The position numbers and the translations under genes are program-made. Shown here piece after piece: positions 1 through 9,180 of a stretch of DNA of 64,000 nucleotides (position 1 is its first letter; each line of letters opens with the position of its first letter). This DNA comes from Paraneptunicella aestuarii (lineage in GTDB: Bacteria > Pseudomonadota > Gammaproteobacteria > Enterobacterales > Alteromonadaceae). The notes below the pieces were generated by a model that did not search any database, was not told the origin of the DNA, and saw nothing but the letters and a program-made list of their open reading frames with translations. The DNA is taken from the NCBI RefSeq assembly GCF_019900845.1, contig NZ_CP074570.1:4402001-4466000 (forward strand), given 5' to 3'.

Positions 1-3000
1 CAATTTCTTCTCCTGACCCTGGATTAATCTGCTTTTCGTATCTAACAATATGCGTTTGATTACCAAGAGCATCGTATCGATACTCAGTTACATAACCCTC
101 GGAATCAATATCAAACGCGACTCGTCCAACTTCATCATATACCTTGTAGCTGTATACATTCTTCACTCCAGATAAGGTATTTACCTGAATGTGATTAACC
201 ACGGCTTGTCCCAATGCATTATATGTAACTTTAGAGACTGTTTTTGGTGAGCCTGTTGTTGCAGCTTCAAAGATGTGCGTTTGGCGTCCTTGAGCATCGT
301 ATCCCATTACCGATGTTTTGGCGTCGAGAACCGGTGAGGAGGCTGTATTAGAAGTGACATATCCATTGGTGATATGAGTAACATTACCCAGCGAATCATA
401 TTCCATTTCTCGCACAATACGGGCATTTTCAACAATAATAATTGAACCGTTTTTCTGCTCACCAATATTTTCAACAACCGGGCCAATCTCGCGAGCAACT
501 CGTCCTGCGCCATCATAGTAATAATGCCAAACGTTACCTTTTTTATTGGTATAAGTATCTTTCTGCCCTACAGAGTTGTATGTCCATGATTCGGTTTTAC
601 CTTCAGCATCAACAATACTTGAAACTCGACCTGCCCGATCATATTCAGTTGTTGTGATTCGAGCATTAGACTGCACAGGTAAACTACCTAACGGTGTTTG
701 ACCCGAACTTAAATCATCATAAGTAAGCGTGCCACTGTTCAGTTTGCTGGAAAATACGCCTGAAATGGATATATTGTCTAAATCAAAAACAAGTGTTTTA
801 TGAAGCTGACCGACAGCATCATATTGATACTCGGTAATGCCTTTCAGGCTATTAATTTCAAAACGAAGTCTGCCGGCCTCGTCATAATAAAACTGCGTTG
901 TTCGATCGGCAGCTGAGGTGTCAATTAAGGCTATAATTTGCGATTCGGTGTAAACACCACTGAATGAAATTGGTGTAGAGTAAGCAATGGTTCTGATTAC
1001 CCGTCCAGCTTCATCGTAAACGCTCTCTTTAACAATTGCTTTTCCATCAAGCGTTTTGTGCAAACTAAAACGAACTTGACCATTGGCATCATATACCGAG
1101 GCTGTAATTTTATCGGTGCTTGAGTTACCAGCGGGTAATAAAGCCGCTAACTCAACGGTATCCAATTGCCCTGCAATTAAGTCATTAATCTGGCTTCCGG
1201 TTAGCTCCAACTCATTAGAATACTGATTTTGTTGAATAACTCTTCCAGCAGCATCAAAGACATTCTGCTTAACTCCACCTGCGGCATCTATAGTTAAAAT
1301 TTGACGCCCACCATTGTCATAGACAAAGTATTGAGTACGCTTATCTGCCGCCGCTATATTGCTTTCAATAGTGTCAACAGTGACATTGTTTGGATAAAAA
1401 CGTTGTACCCAGCCATCAACCGTATTAATGACCGGAGCAACACTTTCAGTCTCTAAAGCCTCAGATGGATCCGTAAGTGACTTATCCAAGTACAGGCGCA
1501 ATGAATCAACATAAACAGACTGTGATGTTCTTCTACCGTTTAGGTCGTAAGTGTAGTGAGTTACGGAATCCGCCTCACCTATTACATAAGTCAACTGACC
1601 TTTAGCATCATAAAAATACTGGGCAACATACCCTGATGCATTAATGCTCACTTTTACTCTGCCAGCAGCATCGTAACGGTATTCTGTTGTTAACGCTTCT
1701 CCATCAGGATCAACTATGGTATGCGTTCTTTGATTATTATCATTAAAAACGTAGGCGGTTGTTATTGCCTCAGGGGAACCAAACCCTGAGATTTCTTTAA
1801 CGCGATTACCGTTTTTATCATATTCAAAGCGGGTATGCTCTAATGCGCTCGTCAAGACCCCATCAACGACAGAGCCTTTTTTAATATCAGTTACTTCGCC
1901 ATATGCATTGTAGGTAATTTCCGTGCCATCACCATTTGGCTCAACAACCAATTCCTTACGATTAGCATTGTCATATTGCGTAACTGTTGTTTTATTCAGT
2001 GCATTGGTAACTTTAACCTGTCGCCCAAATACATCGTATTCAACACTAGTCTTTTCAGTACGCCCCTGTACTTGTTTTAATTGAATGACTTTGCCCGCTT
2101 TATCATCAAACTGGTAATGCGTTTCAACACCATTTGCATCTGTTGCTTTAATTACTCGTCCAAAGGCATCGTATTCAATTCGTTGAGTTAAGGATGCACC
2201 AAGGGTATCAATGACAGTGCTTGAAAGGCCGCCAGACAAGTTATAGCCGTAGCTGTCAACTCGGTGATGACCATCTGATAGCAGGGTGGTAGATTGCTTC
2301 ACTTCACCAAAAGCATTGTAGTCATTGTCAATCCAACTTCCGCCATTTGATTGTTGTATATCGAGCAATCCACGCTTAGTGTAGCTTTGTTCAACAACAG
2401 TATCCTGAACAGAGACTAGTGAAGATAGATTTACCGCTACCTCGCCAATATCACCACTGGCTAAAACAGAAGCATCAAGAGCATTGATTGCTAAATGATT
2501 AGCATAGGTTCGTGTGCTTACCAACTCACCAAACGCGTTAAACTCATACTGCTCTACTTCTCCCAAGGCATTAATGACTGCGCTCAGTCTGTCGGCACTA
2601 TCATAGAAAAAATAATTGATATTGCCTTCTGCATCGGTTGAGCTGATTAGCCTTCCTTGATTATCCCAAGTCTGATGCGCACCTTTACTTTGCGCCAAGG
2701 TTGCAATATTTTCGACCGTAATATCCGTGACCGTAGCAGACTCTTCACCATTTAAACTGGTGACAACTCGCCCTAAAATATCTCGCTCGATTAAAGTCTG
2801 ACGCTCACCAACTTTGGTACCTATTCTCTGCCCGACATCATTGTAAAAATACTCGGTCACTGCGCCATTATGAGCCTGAGTTTGAGTGCTGATTAAACCT
2901 GATTCGTTGTAAGTGTATGTTGTTCTAAAATCAGTATTGGCATCGTAGGCAGGCAATTCATCTAAATCACCAAGCAACCAATTTAAGGCAAACCGCACAG

Positions 3001-5671
3001 CATGTTCAGTTGACGTTTCTAATTGACCATCACTATTGTAAGTAAAGGTCTCTTGTTTACCCTGCTCATCAATATGAGCAATGACTTGATTAGCGCCGTT
3101 ATATAACCATTGTTCTAAACGCGCATCTGTATCGGCATTTAGTTTCGAGACAACCTGAGTAATATCTCCCGCATTAGCAACAAGTTCATCTGTATCTTGA
3201 AGATACGTCAGTTGACCAATCAGATTGCCCGATCGATCATAAAAATACTCTGTAACACGCTGTGTAATCACCTCATCCGTAAAGGAATGAGTTGTCATTT
3301 CAGCCAAAAGCTGACCTGAACTGTTGTAATAAAACTGTGTTGAACGATCCTCCGCATGAGTTGTAATAGCAGGAGAGGTAGTTAAATCCTGAATTGGAAT
3401 AGTTATCGCTGTAGCATAGCGTGTCGTTTGAGTGGTTTGTCCCAAACCATTGTATTGATATGCAGTGACATAGCCAGCAGCATCTACATCATAGGTTTTA
3501 AGACCTGAATTATCATAAAAATGCCAGGTTTCTCGGTCTTTACCTTCAGCGTTACTTAAATCGGCTGGCAATGAAATTACCGGGATTTCGGTGTCCATCC
3601 AGGAAGATGTGTCGACAAGATTGGCGTAAGATAAGGTTCTTACCACCTGGCCAGCGGCATCATACACAAATTGCGTTACTGCTCCGGTTACATCGATACT
3701 AAATTTGAGCCTGTTCGCTTCATCGTAAACACTGTAGCTGAAGGAGCCATTTTGATGTTGTCTGGCAACTTCCCGACCTTGCTCATCATAGAACCACTTT
3801 TCATTTCCTAAAGCAGATTCATACCCGGCCTTACCATACTCAATTAGAATCAGTCGACCCGCATCATCATAAGTTTGGGTAGTTAAGAAACCGTTAGCTG
3901 AGGTAATGGATATTTTTTGCTGTGCATCACTGTAAACATACTGAGTCAGGCTATTATCTGGAGCCGTTTCTGTCTTTATGCGCCCCAAACCATCATAGGT
4001 AAAGGCTCTGCTATGACCTGTAGAGTCTGTTTCAGACAACAATCTTCCGGCAGCATCATAAGTAAAAGTGGTGACTTGAGGAGATACTCCCTCACCGTCT
4101 ACATTCACTTCTTTGAAAACGGTTCTTGAGGCAAGATTACCTCTAAAATCATAAGTATAAGAAACTAAGCTAATGTCGTGAGGAGCAAATTCACGGTTTT
4201 CAAATTCGCCAACCCAAGCCTCCAAATCAACTCTGGAAGGATGATCATTTTCCCCCAAAGAACCTATCAATTCACTTGCATCAGCAGCTCTGTAAATAAT
4301 CTCATCTGAAAGCTGATTCAAGCTGTTATAACGATACTCTGTTACATATCCTTCTGGAGAGATTTTATAAAGAAGTTGCTTGGTAGAATCCTGGTAAACA
4401 TACCGAATACTCTGGGGAGCGGCTGCACTCTCTACACCCTGTAATCCGTCAGGATCAGGCACCGCAAAAAAAGTTTCTTTAAGTAATAGGTTCAGTTCAT
4501 TTTCATAGTATCGCTCAATGCGATTACCAGACGCATCTTGTTCCCAAATTACGTTCCCCTGGTCGTCGTAACCAAACTCCGTTTTTAGTCCCAAACCATT
4601 AGTAATAGAAACAACATTACCTGATGCATCATATTCATATTGAGTCGCAACATCCTGCCCGTTAACAGAGACTGATTTCTGAGTTAACTGCCCTTTACTA
4701 TCAAAATCAAAGGTATAGGTATTACCGTTAACGATTACTTTTGTAGTATCCGTATCAACGTAACTGTAGTTCGTTTCCTCTTGATTACCATTGGTAATCG
4801 ACTCAACCCTGTTTTGGCTATCATAAGAAAAACTTAAACTGGTACCATCTGATTGGCTAAGAGTTTGAATTAATTTGCTGTCAGGAGAAACATAGGTGTA
4901 GCGTGTTTCGTAAATGGGAGAATCGACTTCGCCGGGATTTAGATCAACCAGAATAGCGGTAAGGCGTTTCTGGTCATCGTATTCATACTCATAAATGCTT
5001 AATGCTTCATTTTCTTCTGCGACGACTAATGCTGTCAGGTTTCCATCTGAGTTATAGGTTAAGGTAGTGGTTTCTACACTCGTGTCTGTATCCGTAATTA
5101 TTGATTCAAGAAGACCCGTAGTGTCACTATAACTGAAATGCTGCCCCTTCCCCTCCCAATTCAAAATAGCCAGCAATTTTCCACCAGAAGCAAGTGAAGC
5201 ATACTGCATTCTATTTTGGCTTGATCCCTCAATATATGTCACTTCCTGAGTAGTCGCATCAATTTGTAGCTTATCGTGAGCACCGCTACCCTGCACACTG
5301 GTATAACCCAGGCTCTCATCATAATGAAAAATTTGTGCTGAACCATCAGCTGTAATTCGTCGAATACTACTTCCAACCGTATTCAACTCACCTTCCAATG
5401 AAATAGAACTCAGGAAACCTAATCGCCAGTTATCAATGTCCCCTTCAAAAGTCCCCATACTGTTGTAGGTTCGTAAGACACCAATATTCATTCCCAAGGC
5501 TGCCAGACGTTCATCCTGCCCTTGAATTATAAGGTTCCCTGTTGCGGCATTAACATAGACACTCTCCCTGCTTTGTCCGGTTTGCGCTTGCCCATGAGTT
5601 CCTGCTTGCCCAAGAGCGCTTAACGAGCTATTAAATAAACCAGCCAAATCACCTGTTACTACTGCAACCAC
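1..5671 (-). CDS. Giant RHS/YD-repeat protein, N-terminal part (C-terminus outside window)
   Basis: The reading frame is open on the minus strand from a GTG at 5671 to the window edge, about 1,890 codons; I checked the frame at its start, at several interior points and at its end. The start has AGGAG 7 nt upstream. No signal peptide is visible. After an N-terminal section (GNLIIQGQDE, then a LRTYNSMG-like motif around residues 65-75), the protein is a long series of YD repeats of the form TxYxYDxxGN or FxYDxxGR. This composition is typical of RHS/YD proteins that build a beta-cocoon shell around a C-terminal toxin or effector. The core and variable tip lie beyond position 1, so toxin type, immunity gene and full length cannot be seen. 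No secretion genes are adjacent. Family assignment is firm; function is inferred. Confidence 0.9.
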   Translation of the reverse strand, partial: MVAVVTGDLAGLFNSSLSALGQAGTHGQAQTGQSRESVYVNAATGNLIIQGQDERLAALGMNIGVLRTYNSMGTFEGDIDNWRLGFLSSISLEGELNTVGSSIRRITADGSAQIFHYDESLGYTSVQGSGAHDKLQIDATTQEVTYIEGSSQNRMQYASLASGGKLLAILNWEGKGQHFSYSDTTGLLESIITDTDTSVETTTLTYNSDGNLTALVVAEENEALSIYEYEYDDQKRLTAILVDLNPGEVDSPIYETRYTYVSPDSKLIQTLSQSDGTSLSFSYDSQNRVESITNGNQEETNYSYVDTDTTKVIVNGNTYTFDFDSKGQLTQKSVSVNGQDVATQYEYDASGNVVSITNGLGLKTEFGYDDQGNVIWEQDASGNRIERYYENELNLLLKETFFAVPDPDGLQGVESAAAPQSIRYVYQDSTKQLLYKISPEGYVTEYRYNSLNQLSDEIIYRAADASELIGSLGENDHPSRVDLEAWVGEFENREFAPHDISLVSYTYDFRGNLASRTVFKEVNVDGEGVSPQVTTFTYDAAGRLLSETDSTGHSRAFTYDGLGRIKTETAPDNSLTQYVYSDAQQKISITSANGFLTTQTYDDAGRLILIEYGKAGYESALGNEKWFYDEQGREVARQHQNGSFSYSVYDEANRLKFSIDVTGAVTQFVYDAAGQVVRTLSYANLVDTSSWMDTEIPVISLPADLSNAEGKDRETWHFYDNSGLKTYDVDAAGYVTAYQYNGLGQTTQTTRYATAITIPIQDLTTSPAITTHAEDRSTQFYYNSSGQLLAEMTTHSFTDEVITQRVTEYFYDRSGNLIGQLTYLQDTDELVANAGDITQVVSKLNADTDARLEQWLYNGANQVIAHIDEQGKQETFTYNSDGQLETSTEHAVRFALNWLLGDLDELPAYDANTDFRTTYTYNESGLISTQTQAHNGAVTEYFYNDVGQRIGTKVGERQTLIERDILGRVVTSLNGEESATVTDITVENIATLAQSKGAHQTWDNQGRLISSTDAEGNINYFFYDSADRLSAVINALGEVEQYEFNAFGELVSTRTYANHLAINALDASVLASGDIGEVAVNLSSLVSVQDTVVEQSYTKRGLLDIQQSNGGSWIDNDYNAFGEVKQSTTLLSDGHHRVDSYGYNLSGGLSSTVIDTLGASLTQRIEYDAFGRVIKATDANGVETHYQFDDKAGKVIQLKQVQGRTEKTSVEYDVFGRQVKVTNALNKTTVTQYDNANRKELVVEPNGDGTEITYNAYGEVTDIKKGSVVDGVLTSALEHTRFEYDKNGNRVKEISGFGSPEAITTAYVFNDNNQRTHTIVDPDGEALTTEYRYDAAGRVKVSINASGYVAQYFYDAKGQLTYVIGEADSVTHYTYDLNGRRTSQSVYVDSLRLYLDKSLTDPSEALETESVAPVINTVDGWVQRFYPNNVTVDTIESNIAAADKRTQYFVYDNGGRQILTIDAAGGVKQNVFDAAGRVIQQNQYSNELELTGSQINDLIAGQLDTVELAALLPAGNSSTDKITASVYDANGQVRFSLHKTLDGKAIVKESVYDEAGRVIRTIAYSTPISFSGVYTESQIIALIDTSAADRTTQFYYDEAGRLRFEINSLKGITEYQYDAVGQLHKTLVFDLDNISISGVFSSKLNSGTLTYDDLSSGQTPLGSLPVQSNARITTTEYDRAGRVSSIVDAEGKTESWTYNSVGQKDTYTNKKGNVWHYYYDGAGRVAREIGPVVENIGEQKNGSIIIVENARIVREMEYDSLGNVTHITNGYVTSNTASSPVLDAKTSVMGYDAQGRQTHIFEAATTGSPKTVSKVTYNALGQAVVNHIQVNTLSGVKNVYSYKVYDEVGRVAFDIDSEGYVTEYRYDALGNQTHIVRYEKQINPGSGEEI

Positions 5672-6824
5672 AATAATGCTCCTATACCTTAAATTCAGAT
5701 CAACCTATGACCTTATGAACGCTTTCCCAGCCCAACCTTTTTTGATGAATTTGCCAACAGAAGATCGAACCACTACCAGCTACACCACTCCACGAATTAA
5801 GAAATTTGTTTAATATTTTTTACCAATCCAAGCTAACCATTTGTTTTATTTGCATTTTTAATAAAAACCGTCCCCAAAGCCCTCAATGCATTAGCGGTGA
5901 AGTGATTCACTAAAAGCAAAATCAAGTAGAAAGTAAGAAGAGGAGTAAAGATATATGACAAATCCCCATGCATAATTTTGAATTGTAGAAACAAGCATGG
6001 TTTAAATGAGGGATTTCAATAATTTTTTATTTATGAGTATGTATTTAACCTGAAATTAAAAATTGTCTAAAATTAGCATACAAAAAATAGATATATCAAT
6101 GCGTTATTTGAAATGTTTTCATCACAAACAAATAGAACTCTTTGATATCAAATTTTGCTTAGCTAACTCGAAGAAATTTATGCGTAGATAGTAACTCTAT
6201 TGAAAATAAATCTAACTGAAGAGTTGCTGAAAAAAGCCATATGAAAAATCTCGCCATTCAAACAAGATTTTATTTAACACCTCTAATGCAAGGCAATTAT
6301 TCCACCTCTATTTTATTGATGTACATGGCACATTCATAAAATATAAAATCACCATATTTCTTTTTGGTAGCACGAAAAATAAGACAAGAGAACATTCTCA
6401 TCATCGAATTATAATCAGGATTCAGCCACGAGAAATTGCATTATTCAAACCCGTCATGAGCAGCCTCGACACGTTCTAAGATAGCCTCAAACTTCCACTC
6501 AAGCAATGAAAAGGCATGGCGTTAAAAAATACATCCAATAATCTTTCGGTTCCTAAATAACAGTAAAAACACAACACAAAAACAAGCGAAAAACCTTTCA
6601 CTACAATAAGAAACCCTTGAGCAGAAATAAACATCAGACCAGTCCACCCATTGAAAAAGTAAATTAATGGACTAGTTTTATACTTCATATAAACAGAACT
6701 GGTAATTTTCAACCCTTAATATTGTATAAACAGACTCGCTTTTTCATTCTTAATTTATCCAATATTAAATGGACTGACGCTTTTGTTTATAAAAATTATG
6801 CAATGCTAAAAAGGGGTAAGTTAT
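5672..6824. other. AT-rich intergenic region, no convincing gene
   Basis: This 1.15-kb stretch separates the divergent RHS gene and the secreted CxxCH protein. It is AT-rich and full of stop codons. The only open frame of note (6476-6712, minus, 78 codons) starts with TTG and has hydrophobic stretches, but no good ribosome binding site or family signature. Promoters for both flanking genes should lie here; I cannot place them confidently. Confidence 0.5.
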
Positions 6825-8795
6825 ATGAGTTACAAAAAAGTGTGCGCCAGCATCACTGCTGGAGCACTGTTATTAACTACGGCGGTGACTTTCGCTAGTG
6901 GAACTGGTGACAACCCAGTTGCGCAAAACGCTGTAATTGAGCGGGTTGCGCCAAATATGGTTCGCTTACAAGTTGAATTTGAGGGGCATGTTGGTGGCAC
7001 GCTAACTATTAACCACCAAGCAGGTGGAACGATACTTTTTGATGATGGAAGCAATGGCGATAACAATCCTGATGATGGCGTTTTCTCCGCAATTGTAGAA
7101 TTTGATGTTGGCAGCTGGATCGCAAACAACCAACGCCTGGCTGATACGGTCACGGTGAACCCTGTACCGATATTCCATCCTACAGGTAGAAATATCATTG
7201 GTTATCAAAGTTACACCCTTCAAGGGGAACAAATTATTGTATCTCAGAACATGAAAACGGGTGAACAAAGGTCTTTTTCTCTTCCGTTGTTAGAATCTGC
7301 ATTTCCTGTTGGTGCGCCGCCAATGCCTATCCCAGTTAACGGCCCTCTTTGGTTACCAGCTCCTGAGTTTGTCAATAATGGCGGTGGATCAATTCAATCA
7401 ATAGCAAGTATAGGGCTAGCAGCAACCCCTCCCCCTTCAGGCTTCTGGCCTAAATCACTATTAATTCAAGCTCCACCTGTATTGCAAGATCCAGGCAGAA
7501 CCTGGTCTTGTTCTAATGGTCCTGGAGGGCCGTCAGCAGGTAACCCGCGCGGTAACTGGACGTTCTGGAAGCTAATGGAAAATATGGTGGGACTGGCTGT
7601 TCCGAATGACGCTGCAACCTCTAATTTTATCCGTAATATTTTCTCTCATTACAATGCACCTCAAGTTATCAATGGTCACGTTGTTAACCCTCGCCCACCA
7701 GTGTTCAACCAAGTCATTGCTAACTGGGAAGCGATGAGCGGTGTCGGGCCTGGTGGAGTATTAAAACCCAAATTCAGTCCATTCGAGTTGATGGCTATTG
7801 TATTACGCCCCGACCTAGCTTCTCAAAGTGGCGCTACAGGTTATGGTGGAGGAAGTGCAGGTGAAGGCCGTTTTGTTTTTGGTTTGCACGACGGTAACTG
7901 TAATCAAACACCACCTTTAACTGTCATTCTTGAGTATGACGTGCCGCTAGTACCTCAAAGTTGTACCAGCACTCAAAACTGGGTTACTCAATGGTTTAAC
8001 CTGCAGTTTTTAACTGGAGCTTCATATAACAATCAGTTAGATGCCCTGACCCAAGTATTTTCAGGCCTTCATGCAGCTTTATCTTTGAATCCCAGAGCAA
8101 CTAATGGTAGTGCTATCAATCAGGTTCGCACCAATGACTTTTTCCTTGGCCCTTGGGAAATGCGTGAATTTGTTCTACCAGCTAACATGGGTGGTTCAGG
8201 CTTCAACCTGTTTGAAACTGATGTGAAGCAGGAACCTGATATTTCTTACAATCTTGGCGGCGCAAATAACTTTGTACTTGATGATTATATGAATGTGAAT
8301 TGGCCAGCTATCACTGGTGGAACTCATATTGTGCCGTTGAATTACACTTTGAGCATATCTCCATTCACCAATCATAATATGCGCGGTGCTTCGGCGCCTG
8401 CTCCACAAGTTTGGGATGCAGTGCCAACATCGGCAGTACCTGCAACACCCTCGACGTTCTCTGCTGGAACTGTTTTGGATGACACCAAGTTCTTATTTGC
8501 TGTGAATACTTGTAGTGGTTGTCACACTACCGAAACGGCCACACCTTTTGTTCACATTGATCCAAACAATCCAGGGCCTGGTGCTGGGCCAGCTGCTCTT
8601 TCAGGCTTCTTAACTGGCATTAATAATGTTCCTGATGCCAGAGGTGCAGCAGTTCCGCCATTATTCTGGGACTTTGCTGACCTAACGCGCAGAGAGCAGG
8701 TTATGAATAATATGATGGCAATGAGTTGTACAAACCCGAATGCAATCCTTCAAGCTATTCAAACAGCCCCCCCAATTGCTGTTGGCCATCACTAA
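6825..8795 (+). CDS. Secreted protein with a single CxxCH heme-binding motif
   Basis: A 656-aa protein with a clear signal peptide (basic start, hydrophobic residues 8-24, cleavage near FAS-GTG). Residues about 35-115 resemble a choice-of-anchor/immunoglobulin-like domain, with a DDGSNGDNNPDDGVFSA segment typical of calcium-rich secreted domains. The middle is rich in Gly, Pro and Asn and has three Cys. Near residues 560-575 is NTCSGCHTTE, a c-type heme attachment motif, followed by an LSGFLTG segment and a C-terminal DLTRREQ region. One heme would make it a periplasmic or surface cytochrome-like protein, though a lone CxxCH can also bind metal or be structural. ATG is preceded by AAAAGGGG. 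It appears to be a single gene: a hairpin terminator follows and the neighbours are unrelated. Substrate and role are unknown. Confidence 0.75.
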   Translation: MSYKKVCASITAGALLLTTAVTFASGTGDNPVAQNAVIERVAPNMVRLQVEFEGHVGGTLTINHQAGGTILFDDGSNGDNNPDDGVFSAIVEFDVGSWIANNQRLADTVTVNPVPIFHPTGRNIIGYQSYTLQGEQIIVSQNMKTGEQRSFSLPLLESAFPVGAPPMPIPVNGPLWLPAPEFVNNGGGSIQSIASIGLAATPPPSGFWPKSLLIQAPPVLQDPGRTWSCSNGPGGPSAGNPRGNWTFWKLMENMVGLAVPNDAATSNFIRNIFSHYNAPQVINGHVVNPRPPVFNQVIANWEAMSGVGPGGVLKPKFSPFELMAIVLRPDLASQSGATGYGGGSAGEGRFVFGLHDGNCNQTPPLTVILEYDVPLVPQSCTSTQNWVTQWFNLQFLTGASYNNQLDALTQVFSGLHAALSLNPRATNGSAINQVRTNDFFLGPWEMREFVLPANMGGSGFNLFETDVKQEPDISYNLGGANNFVLDDYMNVNWPAITGGTHIVPLNYTLSISPFTNHNMRGASAPAPQVWDAVPTSAVPATPSTFSAGTVLDDTKFLFAVNTCSGCHTTETATPFVHIDPNNPGPGAGPAALSGFLTGINNVPDARGAAVPPLFWDFADLTRREQVMNNMMAMSCTNPNAILQAIQTAPPIAVGHH

Positions 8796-8825
8796 GATTG
8801 ATTTCTGTTCTTAATATATGAAGGC

Positions 8826-8853
8826 AAAGGGCGAACTTAATTCGCCCTTTTTT
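8826..8853 (+). terminator. Rho-independent terminator
   Basis: A GGGCGAA/TTCGCCC stem with a 5-nt loop is followed by a T run, 30 nt after the CxxCH protein gene. Confidence 0.85.
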
Positions 8854-9180
8854 ACCGATAAAATCGTCCCCCCAACTCGGGACTAGAAGTGATTACAAGA
8901 CAACCCAATCAATTGTTATAAATATTAAAATACTCTATTTAGAATACGTTGGGATGGATACTTTTTAGTGAAAAAGTCGCTAAAAGTAGCCAAATCAAAA
9001 CGCTTTCTTATCCCAATCCGGAATGAAATATTCACATATTCGTAAAATCCTCTCTATTTCATACCCAGTTTACTCATTCAGACTGAGCTTTTCTTTTCTC
9101 TTACACCGATGATTTCTAACTGAATTTCCCTATCAGAAATTCAAACCTAATAGAACACACAATAAGTCCAGGATATTTAA
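8854..9180. other. Intergenic region upstream of lipoprotein gene
   Basis: No ORF or repeat is recognised in this AT-rich spacer. It presumably carries the promoter of the lipoprotein/HEAT-like gene pair, with an AGGA ribosome binding site just before 9181. Confidence 0.4.

Noticed and set aside
6476-6712. 78-codon hydrophobic ORF on the minus strand in the AT-rich spacer
   Set aside because: TTG start without a good ribosome binding site, no family signature, and AT-rich spacer readily yields hydrophobic frames.
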